In this document: positions 8,379 through 16,633 of the stretch, piece after piece
How the letters are laid out: the number at the start of each line of letters is the position of its first letter
Numbering within the stretch: position 1 is the first letter of the stretch
Position numbers and translations under genes: made by a program
Origin: Winogradskyella sp.
GTDB taxonomy: Bacteria; Bacteroidota; Bacteroidia; Flavobacteriales; Flavobacteriaceae
NCBI RefSeq assembly: GCF_028289625.1
Contig: NZ_JANQOM010000064.1
Location: 1-51,482, forward strand
Reading direction: 5' to 3'
DNA: 51,482 bases
The notes under the pieces: generated by a model
Told to the model about the DNA's origin: nothing
Databases searched by the model: none
Seen by the model: only the letters and a program-made list of their open reading frames with translations

Positions 8379-8437
8379 AGACCTCAAAAGGTTGGTTGTT
8401 TAGCAATAGTCAAAGCATAAAACCTGTGAGGTCTTTT
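8379..8437 (+). terminator. long imperfect hairpin before a T-run
   Basis: AGACCTCAnnAAGGTT at 8379-8393 pairs with AACCTnTGAGGTCT at 8421-8434, followed by more T residues. The loop of about 27 bases is long for a terminator, so this may be a decayed palindromic repeat instead. It lies between ftsY and the next gene, with the promoter of that gene not visible. Confidence 0.45.
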
Positions 8438-8473
8438 ATTATCTTTATAAGAAATCTTTTTGAATCAAGATTG

Positions 8474-8905
8474 ATGGGTAAAATTAGAATAGAAAGACAT
8501 ACTGGATGGATAGGTCAATTAGTGGGCATTGAAATTTATATTGACGGTAAAAAAATCGGAACTATAAATTATGGCGAAACCCAAGAATATGATGTGGAAT
8601 ACGGAAAACACGAAGTATATGCAAAGTTAGGTTGGGAGCGGAGCAAAAAAATTGAACTCAATATTCTTGAAAGCGAAACAAAAATTCTAAAACTGACGCT
8701 ATACAAATATGGGATTTTGATTTTACTAATCGTTTTCGGGCTTCAAGCACTTTATCTTATCACAAAGGACACTTTAAATCTTGAGTTAAAACACTATTTC
8801 ATTGCATTGGCAATAGTTATTTTACACCCTTTATATTACATGTTAAAAAAGAAAACTGTACTACTGACTGAAATAGATGAAAAAACGTCTTATAGTAATG
8901 CATAA
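8474..8905 (+). CDS. hypothetical protein with two membrane segments
   Basis: ATG at 8474 gives 143 residues; an upstream TTG at 8396 lies in the hairpin region and is not a likely start. Residues 1-70 are soluble and beta-rich, with YIDGKKIGTINYGE and a repeated Gly-turn pattern resembling a small sandwich such as a PEGA-type domain. Two hydrophobic helices follow, at about 77-95 and 108-124, and the tail is polar. No family was recognised with confidence. It lies alone between ftsY and the AraC gene in a block that looks accessory. Confidence 0.6.
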   Translation: MGKIRIERHTGWIGQLVGIEIYIDGKKIGTINYGETQEYDVEYGKHEVYAKLGWERSKKIELNILESETKILKLTLYKYGILILLIVFGLQALYLITKDTLNLELKHYFIALAIVILHPLYYMLKKKTVLLTEIDEKTSYSNA

Positions 8906-9081
8906 CCATATTCGATTCCACTCGGAATTGCTATACGTCACTCGCTAATCTGTACACTTAAATTAACTTTAAGCAGAGTTATACGATAACGTTATTGTAA
9001 CCATAAGAAAAAAGTAAAAAATCCTATTCTATCCGTAAAAAAAGAAATCTCAGCTAAAGGGAAAACCTTATTTTTACCTAA

Positions 9082-9939
9082 ATGGAAAAAACGTATGACA
9101 TACCAAGGTTTCTTTCGTACCTAAATGGAGAAGAACCCAAAAACCATCATATACATTTCACCAAGTATGATGATTGTCAAAATATGCGCCAGCAATCTCC
9201 AGCTATCTGTATAGATTTTTATCTGTTGGCCATAAAATGTGGCTATGATAAAAACCTAGATATAGGGCAGACAGAATACGATATAGCGGATTCCTACATT
9301 TACTTCTGCCAACCGCAAAAAACGCTAGAATGGCACATTACTCAACCGCTTTCGGGCTATCATATTTTATTGGATTCAAAAATTTTTAGGCGTTTTGCCC
9401 AAGAGTATTCTTTTCTGCATTACAAAAATCATGAAGCACTTTTTCTTACAAAAGAAGAAGAAACAGAACTGTTGGGTCTGTTTCAAAAAGCATATAATTT
9501 GTATTCAAAAAGCAATTTTTCGCAAGACGTATTACTATCCTATGCTTCGTTGATTTTGTCCTACACCAACTCGTTTTACAAAAGACAATTTGAAACGCGC
9601 AAAAACATTTACAATAAAGTAGTTGCTGATTTTTACAAGAATTTACAAAACTACTATGAAATTGAAAGCGAGATAAAACTGCCATCTGTTCAGTATTTTG
9701 CCAACAAAGCAAATCTTACGACCAATTATTTTGGCGATTTGATTAGGCATTTTACGGATAAATCTCCTCAGAAGCACATCAATACATTCTTAATTCATAT
9801 CGCTAAAGACAGATTGCGAAAAACAAACCATTCCATAAGTGAAATTGCCTACGCCTTAGGTTTTGAATCACCGTCTTATTTTACCCGATTTTTTAAAAAG
9901 GAAACGGGGATTACACCTTCGGTATTTCGTCAACAGTAA
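9082..9939 (+). CDS. AraC-family transcriptional regulator
   Basis: The 285-residue protein has a C-terminal AraC/XylS DNA-binding domain: a first helix-turn-helix near 205-225 (SVQYFANKANLTTNYFGDL) and the second with SISEIAYALGFESPSYFTRF, ending KKETGITPSVFRQ. The N-terminal about 180 residues form the effector or cupin-like part seen in flavobacterial members. It is followed 93 bp later by an alpha/beta hydrolase gene in the same direction, and the gap holds a palindrome over a promoter, so local control of that gene is likely. The inducer is unknown. Confidence 0.9.
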   Translation: MEKTYDIPRFLSYLNGEEPKNHHIHFTKYDDCQNMRQQSPAICIDFYLLAIKCGYDKNLDIGQTEYDIADSYIYFCQPQKTLEWHITQPLSGYHILLDSKIFRRFAQEYSFLHYKNHEALFLTKEEETELLGLFQKAYNLYSKSNFSQDVLLSYASLILSYTNSFYKRQFETRKNIYNKVVADFYKNLQNYYEIESEIKLPSVQYFANKANLTTNYFGDLIRHFTDKSPQKHINTFLIHIAKDRLRKTNHSISEIAYALGFESPSYFTRFFKKETGITPSVFRQQ

Positions 9940-9972
9940 ATAATGGCATTAATTCCGTAAAACCTTAAAGTC

Positions 9973-9999
9973 TAGAATGTAGTACATATTCTAACTTTG
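9973..9999 (+). promoter_or_regulatory. 21-bp palindrome overlapping a promoter before the hydrolase gene
   Basis: TAGAAT (9973-9978) and ATTCTA (9988-9993) are inverted around a near-palindromic centre containing GTAC. The right arm runs into TAACTTTG (9992-9999), a perfect TAnnTTTG -7 box 33 bases before the ATG at 10033. There is no TTG at the normal spacing, as expected of a promoter needing an activator. It is a candidate operator for the AraC protein just upstream. Confidence 0.5.
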
Positions 10000-10032
10000 A
10001 TGTATTGTTCAACCAATAACTAAAATCAAAAA

Positions 10033-11049
10033 ATGGAACACATACGATTTCCCGATACCATAGACCATACTCTAAAAAGTAGAATGGGTGCAGAAGCTTA
10101 TAAAAATGCTTTGGAGCAACAAAAAAGTATATCAGAAGAAGATTATGCCAAAATCAAAGGATTGGCAGAGTTTTCAGTACGTCCGCCATTCCGTACACCA
10201 GTGCACAAATTACCATCTGAGCACGGTATGAACCAGTGGAAAGACATCTTTTTCCCATCTGCTGATGGCGTGCCATTAGAGGGTTGGTACATTCCTGCGG
10301 TTACTGGCGAAAGTGATAAGTTGATTATCATCAACCACCCATTTCCATTTAGCCGTTCAGGATTGGTAGGACACTTCGGTGAGCCTTTCTCAAACGTAGA
10401 TGATTTGGAAGTAGATTTTATTGCACATATGGGACACTTATCTCGTGCAGGCTACAATATTATAGCTTATGATTTAAGAAATCATGGCAACAGCGGAACA
10501 GCCAATAACAATATTTGTGGTATTGGCCGTTACGAGTGGCGAGACTGTGTAGGTGTAAAACAATATGTCGATAATCATCCTAAGTATAGCAAAATGAAAG
10601 TGGCACTTTATAGCCGTTGTACTGGTGGTAACGCACAGATTGAAGCCATTTATAGACGACCTGAATTGTTTGAAAACGTTGTGTGCTTTTTTGGCCCAAT
10701 GACCATAGAAATGAGACCATGTATGCAAACCTTTGCCAATTTAATGGACGTAGGTCAATACTATGACCTTATGACGTACGAGCAAGTGAAATTAGGCGGA
10801 TATACCAGCGATGAGATGACACCAATTCCATTTAGTTCATCAGTAAAGATGCCATATTTTGTTTCCCAAGTAAAAGATGATAGCTGGACAGATAATCCTA
10901 CTTCTGGACAGCGTTTGTTTGATACCATAGCGTCTGAGGATAAAGAATTGTTTTGGATAGAAGGTACGACACGACGATTTGATGCCTACAATTACTTTGG
11001 AATTCATCCTGAAAGAATGGTAGGCTTCTTCGATAAGTATATGAAGTAA
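10033..11049 (+). CDS. alpha/beta hydrolase with a likely Cys nucleophile
   Basis: The 338-residue protein shows the alpha/beta hydrolase order: SADGVPLEGWYIP start of the sheet, IIINHPFPFSRSG oxyanion region, YDLRNHGNSG, then the nucleophile elbow ALYSRCTGGNA. In place of Gly-x-Ser-x-Gly the elbow reads S194-R-C196-T-G198, so Cys196 sits where the nucleophile should be, as in dienelactone hydrolase. A late Asp (VKDDSW) and His (GIHPERM) could complete the triad. No signal peptide is seen, so it should be cytoplasmic. It directly follows an AraC regulator and is probably its target. The substrate is unknown. Confidence 0.8.
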   Translation: MEHIRFPDTIDHTLKSRMGAEAYKNALEQQKSISEEDYAKIKGLAEFSVRPPFRTPVHKLPSEHGMNQWKDIFFPSADGVPLEGWYIPAVTGESDKLIIINHPFPFSRSGLVGHFGEPFSNVDDLEVDFIAHMGHLSRAGYNIIAYDLRNHGNSGTANNNICGIGRYEWRDCVGVKQYVDNHPKYSKMKVALYSRCTGGNAQIEAIYRRPELFENVVCFFGPMTIEMRPCMQTFANLMDVGQYYDLMTYEQVKLGGYTSDEMTPIPFSSSVKMPYFVSQVKDDSWTDNPTSGQRLFDTIASEDKELFWIEGTTRRFDAYNYFGIHPERMVGFFDKYMK

Positions 11050-11078
11050 AACTACGGCCAAGAGGTGTATATGCCTAT

Positions 11079-11112
11079 AGCGGTTTGGGTAAAAACTCAA
11101 ATCGCTTTTTTC
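11079..11112 (+). terminator. intrinsic terminator after the hydrolase gene
   Basis: AGCGGTTTGGGT and ACTCAAATCGCT form a 12-bp stem (two G-U pairs in RNA) around an AAAA loop, followed by a run of T residues. The remaining sequence to the amidase gene (11113-11267) holds no further gene; a short TTGC/GCAA hairpin at about 11199-11212 is too weak to call. Confidence 0.85.
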
Positions 11113-11267
11113 CTTTTATTGAAGTATGTTACTACACTAAAAATAAGCATAATACAATTGCTGCTACCTGTAAAACGAAACTGAAAGTTTACCCATTTGC
11201 GTAATAGCAATTTTTTAAATTATACTTTGACCTAACCGTTTCGTATTTTTATAAAAAAATACTAACT

Positions 11268-12932
11268 ATGCGCTATCCTTTATTTCTATTTATCTTCTTG
11301 TTTATTTTTTCCTGTAAAGATACTGACTCTCGAGAAGCCCGAGAACCCATTTCAGAATCTGAATCTGTTGAAACTGTAAAACCTAAAGACGATTTAAGCG
11401 CCATTTCAACTAAGGATTTCAGGGAGTTTAAAGTTTTGGATTCAAAGAATTTAACCGAAGCAGACATTTGGGCTGAAATTAATCCACAAATGGAGGACTT
11501 CACTGAGTCTGATTACAATGCTATGAAAGTTTGGGTGCTTGAAGAAGATATTCCATCTCTTCAGGGCTGGATCAGTAATGGAAAATATACTATTGAAGAG
11601 TTAACAAAATTCTATTTATATCGCATCCGAAAGTTCGATAGAGAAAACGATTTATCACTCAATTCGGTCATTTCGATCAATCCAAATGTGATTAAGGAAG
11701 CTAAAATGTTAGATGAGGCTGAGACAGATTCTGGTCATTTAATATATGGTATGCCAATCCTTCTAAAGGATAACATCAATGCTTCGGGTATGGCCACTAC
11801 AGCTGGTGCAGTAGCTCTAAAGGATAATGTGACTGATGATGCTTTTATAGTTAAACAACTCAAATCTAAAGGAGCTATCATTTTGGGTAAAGCAAACTTA
11901 AGTGAGTGGGCTTACTTCTTTTGCGGTGATTGCCCAAGTGGTTATTCAGCCATTGGTGGGCAAACATTGAATCCATATGGCAGACGTACTATCGATACAG
12001 GTGGCTCAAGTTCGGGAAGTGGAGTAGCGGCTTCGGCAAATTTTGCAGCAGCAACCATTGGTAGTGAAACTTCTGGATCTATTTTATCGCCTTCAAGTCA
12101 GAATTCTGTAGTAGGTCTAAAACCTACCATAGGTTTGGTAAGTCGCAGTGGTATTGTACCCATTTCTTCGACCTTGGATACGGCAGGACCAATCACTCGG
12201 ACAGTTATGGATAATGCCATAGTTTTAGATGTTATTTTTGGTGAAGACAAAACCGATTCCAAATCATTTATGATTATGTGGGAATCTGGATTTTATACCG
12301 AAAACCTCAAGAATTCAAGTCTTCAGGGTAAACGCTTTGGCGCTCCTAAGCGACTTCTGGAAGATACCTTATTCACAAAGGCTATTGCGGTTTTAAAACA
12401 ACAAGGTGCAGAGATTGTAGAGATTGAAGAAGAACAATTGGGCTTACCTAATTTTCTGAATTTGCTCAACCTTGACATGAAAAAAGATTTGCCAGCTTAC
12501 ATGGCCAACTATGCTAATACATCCATTTCCTTAAGAACAGTTTCCGATGTGATGGCTTTTAATTTAAAAGATTCTTTAAAGATTATGCCTTACGGACAAA
12601 GATTATTTCAAGGTATTGTAGATGATAAAGGTGACTTAGCCTTTTTAGAAGCTATTAAAGATACCTTAAGCACAAATGGTAAACAATATTTTGATGTACC
12701 TATGGAAGCACAGCGTTTAGATGGCTTCTTGTCCATTAATAATTACCATGCTGGTTTTGCAGCAGTGGCTGAATATCCAGCGCTTACAGTACCAATGGGT
12801 TACACGGATAAAGGTGTTCCTAAGGGATTGACCTTTATTGCAAAGCGACTGCAAGAAAAACAGTTATTAGAATGGGCTTATGTCTACGAACAGACTTCTA
12901 AAGCCAGAGTTGCACCAAAAGACTATAATTAG
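11268..12932 (+). CDS. amidase signature family lipoprotein
   Basis: The 554-residue protein has an N-terminal signal with Cys16 (IFSC), then a Ser/Glu-rich linker, so it is probably anchored in the envelope. The amidase signature domain has the Ser-cisSer-Lys triad: Lys167 in LLKDN, Ser247 in TGGSSSGSG, and Ser271 in GSETSGS. It resembles GatA-type amidases, but an envelope location and the absence of gatB or gatC argue against tRNA amidation; an extracytoplasmic amide or peptide amide hydrolase is likelier. It stands between the hydrolase terminator and the rimO promoter as a single-gene unit. Confidence 0.88.
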   Translation: MRYPLFLFIFLFIFSCKDTDSREAREPISESESVETVKPKDDLSAISTKDFREFKVLDSKNLTEADIWAEINPQMEDFTESDYNAMKVWVLEEDIPSLQGWISNGKYTIEELTKFYLYRIRKFDRENDLSLNSVISINPNVIKEAKMLDEAETDSGHLIYGMPILLKDNINASGMATTAGAVALKDNVTDDAFIVKQLKSKGAIILGKANLSEWAYFFCGDCPSGYSAIGGQTLNPYGRRTIDTGGSSSGSGVAASANFAAATIGSETSGSILSPSSQNSVVGLKPTIGLVSRSGIVPISSTLDTAGPITRTVMDNAIVLDVIFGEDKTDSKSFMIMWESGFYTENLKNSSLQGKRFGAPKRLLEDTLFTKAIAVLKQQGAEIVEIEEEQLGLPNFLNLLNLDMKKDLPAYMANYANTSISLRTVSDVMAFNLKDSLKIMPYGQRLFQGIVDDKGDLAFLEAIKDTLSTNGKQYFDVPMEAQRLDGFLSINNYHAGFAAVAEYPALTVPMGYTDKGVPKGLTFIAKRLQEKQLLEWAYVYEQTSKARVAPKDYN

Positions 12933-12934
12933 TT

Positions 12935-12983
12935 AAAATCCAAAATCCAAAATCCAAAATCGTAAATCGTAAATCGTAAATCA
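12935..12983. repeat. seven tandem heptamers (AAAATCC-type)
   Basis: A 49-bp run with period 7: three AAAATCC units, one AAAATCG, two TAAATCG and one TAAATCA. It starts three bases after the amidase stop and ends six bases before the rimO -7 box, filling the space where the -33 element and any regulator site would lie. Confidence 0.85.
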
Positions 12984-12988
12984 TTCTT

Positions 12989-12996
12989 TATCTTTG
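12989..12996 (+). promoter_or_regulatory. -7 promoter box TATCTTTG of rimO
   Basis: TATCTTTG matches TAnnTTTG exactly and lies 20 bases before the rimO ATG at 13016. The expected -33 region is inside the heptamer repeat and has no TTG. Confidence 0.6.
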
Positions 12997-13015
12997 CAAA
13001 CTGATTCATAAGCGC

Positions 13016-14320
13016 ATGAGAACGAAGACACTTAAGAAGAATAGAATTAATGTAGTCACCCTTGGCTGTAGTAAAAACGTTTACGATAGCGAGGTGTTAA
13101 TGGGTCAACTTAAAGCTAGTGGTAAGGATGTTGTGCACGAGCAAGAAGGTAATGTTGTGGTTATTAATACATGCGGTTTTATTAACAATGCCAAAGAGGA
13201 GAGCGTTAATACCATTTTACATTACATGCAGAAAAAAGAAGAAGGTGATGTGGATAAGGTATTTGTAACAGGATGTTTGAGTGAACGTTATAAACCAGAT
13301 TTGGAAAAGGAAATTCCAAATGTAGATCAGTACTTCGGAACCACAGAGTTGCCAAGTTTATTAAAAGCACTTGGAGCTGATTATAAACACGAATTGATAG
13401 GTGAGCGCTTAACAACCACGCCTAAAAACTATGCCTATTTAAAAATAGCTGAAGGCTGTGATAGACCTTGCAGCTTTTGTGCCATTCCTTTAATGCGTGG
13501 TAAGCATAAAAGTACACCCATAGAGGATTTAGTGATTGAAGCTGAAAAGCTTGCTGCTAATGGTGTAAAAGAGTTAATCTTAATAGCTCAAGATTTAACT
13601 TATTATGGACTGGATTTATATAAGAAGCGCAACCTTGCAGAGCTTCTTGAACATTTAGTGAGAATTGATGGCATTGACTGGATTCGTTTGCATTATGCAT
13701 TCCCAACAGGCTTTCCAATGGATGTGTTAGATGTTATGAAACGAGAGCCAAAGATTTGTAACTATTTAGATATTCCTTTGCAGCATGTATCCGATGCTAT
13801 TCTAAAGAGTATGCGTCGTGGTACAACAAAAGAAAAGACTACAAAGTTGCTCAAAGAATTTAGAGCTAAAGTACCTGGAATAACTATAAGAACGACTCTG
13901 ATTGTTGGATACCCTGGCGAAACCGAGGAAGATTTTGAAATACTTAAGGAATGGATCAAGGATATGCGATTTGAGCGTTTAGGGTGCTTTACCTATTCCC
14001 ACGAAGAAAATACACATGCCTATAACTTAGTAGATGATGTACCTGAAAACGTAAAGATGCAGCGCGCTAATGAAATCATGGAAATACAATCGCAGATTTC
14101 TTGGGAATTAAATCAAGCTAAAATAGGCCAAGAATTTAAAGTGGTTATTGACCGTAAGGAAGGGAATTACTTTGTGGGACGAACAGAGTTTGACTCACCT
14201 GATGTGGATAATGAAGTCTTAATTAATGCCGCAAATACATATCTAAAAACAGGGGAATTCACTACAGTTAAGATTATTGATGCTGAGGACTTTGATTTAT
14301 ATGCCGAGGTAGTATTATAA
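13016..14320 (+). CDS. rimO: ribosomal protein S12 methylthiotransferase RimO
   Basis: This radical-SAM enzyme adds a methylthio group to the conserved Asp of ribosomal protein S12. The 434 residues show the UPF0004 domain with Cys18 (VTLGCSKNVYDSE), Cys53 and Cys87 for the auxiliary cluster, then the SAM cluster CDRPCSFC (Cys148, Cys152, Cys155), and a C-terminal TRAM domain from about 370. LGCSKN with DSE separates RimO from MiaB. The ATG at 13016 follows a clear promoter. It converges on the CrtA-like gene with only a 3-bp gap. Confidence 0.96.
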   Translation: MRTKTLKKNRINVVTLGCSKNVYDSEVLMGQLKASGKDVVHEQEGNVVVINTCGFINNAKEESVNTILHYMQKKEEGDVDKVFVTGCLSERYKPDLEKEIPNVDQYFGTTELPSLLKALGADYKHELIGERLTTTPKNYAYLKIAEGCDRPCSFCAIPLMRGKHKSTPIEDLVIEAEKLAANGVKELILIAQDLTYYGLDLYKKRNLAELLEHLVRIDGIDWIRLHYAFPTGFPMDVLDVMKREPKICNYLDIPLQHVSDAILKSMRRGTTKEKTTKLLKEFRAKVPGITIRTTLIVGYPGETEEDFEILKEWIKDMRFERLGCFTYSHEENTHAYNLVDDVPENVKMQRANEIMEIQSQISWELNQAKIGQEFKVVIDRKEGNYFVGRTEFDSPDVDNEVLINAANTYLKTGEFTTVKIIDAEDFDLYAEVVL

Positions 14321-14323
14321 AGT

Positions 14324-15001
14324 TTAATCAATTAAATCTCCCAAAATCTCAAAGGGGTGGAAACGTGCAAATAACTCTTCGGAATACCATTCTAATGCTC
14401 TTGTTTTCTTTACCATATCAGCATGCTTTTTGTTTTGGTAGGCATATTGCATCATATCATCACCTGTTTTCCAAAGCGAAAAAGTAGCTTGCATTAAAAG
14501 GGGCCATTCACCAATACCCTTTGAGTAAATCAGACCTTCATGTCCTTCCATAGATTTAGAAACTGATGGGACATATTTCCAAAACTTATAAGCTAATTTT
14601 GGTTTTATAGTCGCTCTGGTTATTACTGCTAGTGGTTTTGATTTTTCATATGCTTTAGTTGCAACGAAGGGTTCTTGTTGGCTCCATTTCCCATGTGCTT
14701 TAACGGTATGCATTAAAACATGAGTATGTTTACTACATTCTTCTGTATATAAACCAATACTATCTGATGCTAAAAAATCTTTGGCTTCAATTTCGGAATT
14801 AAAAACGGTTAATAATCCAAAAGTGGAAAAATCGGGCCAAATAGAAAACCCGTTACCACTACCACTACCTAGGGCTTTCCAAAACGTTAAACCAGGAATT
14901 GAGGCCTTAATCAGTGGTGATCGACCCATACGACCCAAGGCTTTCCATTTTTTGCGAGCGCCTTGATATTTAAAGATTGAAATAATGACAGTTTGAGGCA
15001 T
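14324..15001 (-). CDS. CrtA-like (spheroidene monooxygenase type) protein
   Basis: The 225-residue protein matches the family named after CrtA, the haem-dependent oxygenase that adds a keto group to acyclic carotenoids in purple bacteria. Family-like segments are GRMGRSPLIKASIPGLTFWK near 24-43, FSIWPDFSTFGLLTVFNSE, TRATIKPKLAYKFWKYVP, and EGLIYSKGIGEWPL. These proteins have the dimeric ferredoxin-like fold of DUF3291/antibiotic monooxygenases. No carotenoid genes (crtB, crtI, crtY) occur in the window, so the name reflects sequence family rather than proven reaction. It is the last gene of a minus-strand group that starts with small VOC proteins. Confidence 0.75.
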   Translation of the reverse strand: MPQTVIISIFKYQGARKKWKALGRMGRSPLIKASIPGLTFWKALGSGSGNGFSIWPDFSTFGLLTVFNSEIEAKDFLASDSIGLYTEECSKHTHVLMHTVKAHGKWSQQEPFVATKAYEKSKPLAVITRATIKPKLAYKFWKYVPSVSKSMEGHEGLIYSKGIGEWPLLMQATFSLWKTGDDMMQYAYQNKKHADMVKKTRALEWYSEELFARFHPFEILGDLID

Positions 15002-15070
15002 TTAGCTTGCGACAAGAGTTTTTGTAAAGATAATATCTGTAAGTCTTGAAAGACGAAACGGTCTTATATT

Positions 15071-15469
15071 TTAACTAATATTATGACCAAAACATAAGAT
15101 GTAACCGTCAATGTCTTCAATTTCAAAATCTCTATTACCATATTCAGTGTTTCCAATAGGCTTTATTATAGACACTTCTCTGGATTTGAATTCATTAAAC
15201 AGTTGGTCTGCATCTTCGACCCAAAGGTAAGCATCCCAAGCTTCTTTTCCATTAGTGTGCCAACCTGCTTTTATAAATGGAATTCTATTGGGTCTTGCAT
15301 AGCTGTCTTCATCTAGTTGTCTTAACATCACTGAGAAATTACCTCGACTTAAGATTGAAAACTTAGGACCATCACCAACGAAATCAATGGTAAAACCCAA
15401 TTGTTTTGAATAGAAATCAATCGATTTTTTTACATCTTTAACAATCCATTGTACTGCTACTCGTTTCAA
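15071..15469 (-). CDS. VOC (glyoxalase/bleomycin resistance) family protein
   Basis: A 132-residue vicinal-oxygen-chelate protein with the paired beta-alpha-beta-beta-beta modules. The first has IVKDVKKSIDFYSKQLGF, the second WVEDADQLFNEFKSREV, ending FEIEDIDGYILCFGHN. It resembles bleomycin-resistance or extradiol-dioxygenase-like members; metal ligands are only partly conserved, so a binding rather than catalytic role is possible. It sits 12 bp from the TfoX-like gene, and a second VOC gene is two genes upstream in the same run. Confidence 0.82.
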   Translation of the reverse strand: MKRVAVQWIVKDVKKSIDFYSKQLGFTIDFVGDGPKFSILSRGNFSVMLRQLDEDSYARPNRIPFIKAGWHTNGKEAWDAYLWVEDADQLFNEFKSREVSIIKPIGNTEYGNRDFEIEDIDGYILCFGHNIS

Positions 15470-15480
15470 GGCTCAATTAG

Positions 15481-15807
15481 TTATTTAGGTGGTAAGGTAT
15501 TAACATAGGCAAAGCTTTGCTCAAAATAGCTAACCATCAAGTCTTTATCTGACCAAAGTGATTCTGGTACTAACACATAATCTTTCATTTTAGCGCCATA
15601 AGAATAATAATGGCCTGTATTATAAGTTTTCATGAACTTGGCAGCTTCATCTTTTGGCAAACGTATGCCTATTTCGGCAGCTTTATTGAGCAAAGTAAAC
15701 ATATAGCCATTAGATGAAGTGTAAATCATTTTTTTGCCTTTACGTTCAAAACTGCCACAGGCTTCAACGATATCATCATAGATTTTTAACGCATCGTCCC
15801 AAGTCAT
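15481..15807 (-). CDS. TfoX N-terminal-like small protein
   Basis: A 108-residue soluble protein of the general TfoX_N/YjbR type. The pattern KMIYTSSNGYMFTLLNKAAE then IGIRLPKDEAAKFM and a late MKDYVLVPESL resembles the TfoX N-terminal fold. Full TfoX/Sxy regulators have a second domain that is absent here, so a link with competence should not be assumed. It is 3 bp from the upstream VOC gene and 12 bp from the downstream one, so the three form an operon. Confidence 0.6.
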   Translation of the reverse strand: MTWDDALKIYDDIVEACGSFERKGKKMIYTSSNGYMFTLLNKAAEIGIRLPKDEAAKFMKTYNTGHYYSYGAKMKDYVLVPESLWSDKDLMVSYFEQSFAYVNTLPPK

Positions 15808-15810
15808 AAT

Positions 15811-16182
15811 TTAGATGTGTTGATCTATTAATATGGCGTTACCATCAGGATCCAAGACTACAAAACTTGCAGGTCCGGAATCGGGAGCATCAATTTCACT
15901 GGCCAGAGTAATACCTTTTGATTTTAAATGTTTTTGAATATCACGTACATCGTCAAATTGTTTTAAGGTATTGGCATCTTGGTCCCAACCGGGATTAAAG
16001 GTCAAAATATTGTTTTCAAACATGCCCTGAAACAGTCCTACTAATGATGATTCATTTTTCATAATGAGATAATTCTGTTCAAGAGCACCAGCAAAAACGG
16101 AGAACCCTAAATGTTCATAAAATGCTTTGGAAGCCTTAATATCTTTCACAGCAAGGCTAATGGAAAAGGCACCTAGTTTCAT
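15811..16182 (-). CDS. VOC (glyoxalase-like) family protein
   Basis: A 123-residue vicinal-oxygen-chelate protein. It begins with the usual strand and helix (FSISLAVKDIKASKAFYEHLGF) and ends FVVLDPDGNAILIDQHI, the standard second module. The similar VOC protein at 15071-15469 is too different for a recent duplication. It starts a short operon with the TfoX-like and second VOC genes. The ligand is not predictable from the sequence. Confidence 0.83.
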   Translation of the reverse strand: MKLGAFSISLAVKDIKASKAFYEHLGFSVFAGALEQNYLIMKNESSLVGLFQGMFENNILTFNPGWDQDANTLKQFDDVRDIQKHLKSKGITLASEIDAPDSGPASFVVLDPDGNAILIDQHI

Positions 16183-16243
16183 AATGATATGATTTTAGTT
16201 AGTGCTTAAAATTAATGAAACTATTTAGAAATCAAACAAATAA

Positions 16244-16633
16244 TCAAGACCAATCTACATTTAAGGATTTCAGTTTCTCATCAAGTTTTAATAATGAATC
16301 GTTTTCGATACGATCGATACTAATTCTGAATTCCATGTTTTCAGCTTTCAAAATATACTCTCCAGCAAAATGTTTAATGGAATTGATTTCTCCGAGTTTA
16401 ATGGCTTTTCCCAAAAGCCAGTTTTCCTTTAGGGTTTCGTTTTCAATGAGCAGATATTTGGGTTTTGTTTGTTGATAATACAGGACAAAATAAAGTATAG
16501 CCAACACAAACCACATGTAATGAAACCATTTAGGTTGTTCATTTATGCTTACTTGAATTACCGCGATTAATAGCCAAACAATTCCAAAAATAAGATTCTG
16601 CTTGTTGATTTTTTTCTTATAGTGAATTTTCAT
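16244..16633 (-). CDS. small membrane protein with two helices and a soluble tail
   Basis: The 129-residue protein has a lysine-rich start, two membrane helices at about 13-31 and 38-54, and a soluble tail of about 70 residues resembling a bacterial PH-like domain (KYLLIENETLKENWLLGKAIKL in parts, then IEFRISI-type strands). The start overlaps the 3' end of the M16 peptidase gene by 17 bp, which points to translational coupling. No specific function is recognised. Confidence 0.7.
   Translation of the reverse strand: MKIHYKKKINKQNLIFGIVWLLIAVIQVSINEQPKWFHYMWFVLAILYFVLYYQQTKPKYLLIENETLKENWLLGKAIKLGEINSIKHFAGEYILKAENMEFRISIDRIENDSLLKLDEKLKSLNVDWS

Noticed and set aside
8396..8473. N-terminal extension of the small membrane protein from TTG 8396
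   Set aside because: It would translate the hairpin region; the ATG at 8474 gives a natural start.
8906..9081. tRNA-like or integron attC-like sequence near TTCGATTCC and ATAACGTTAT
   Set aside because: No acceptor or D-arm pairing could be built, and no integrase or cassette structure is nearby. The gap holds only short palindromes (8957-8973, 8986-8995).
11268..12932. GatA subunit of the tRNA amidotransferase
   Set aside because: It has an export signal, and no GatB or GatC gene is in the window.
12935..12983. CRISPR-like direct repeats
   Set aside because: The units are 7 bp and contiguous with no spacers; it is a simple tandem repeat.
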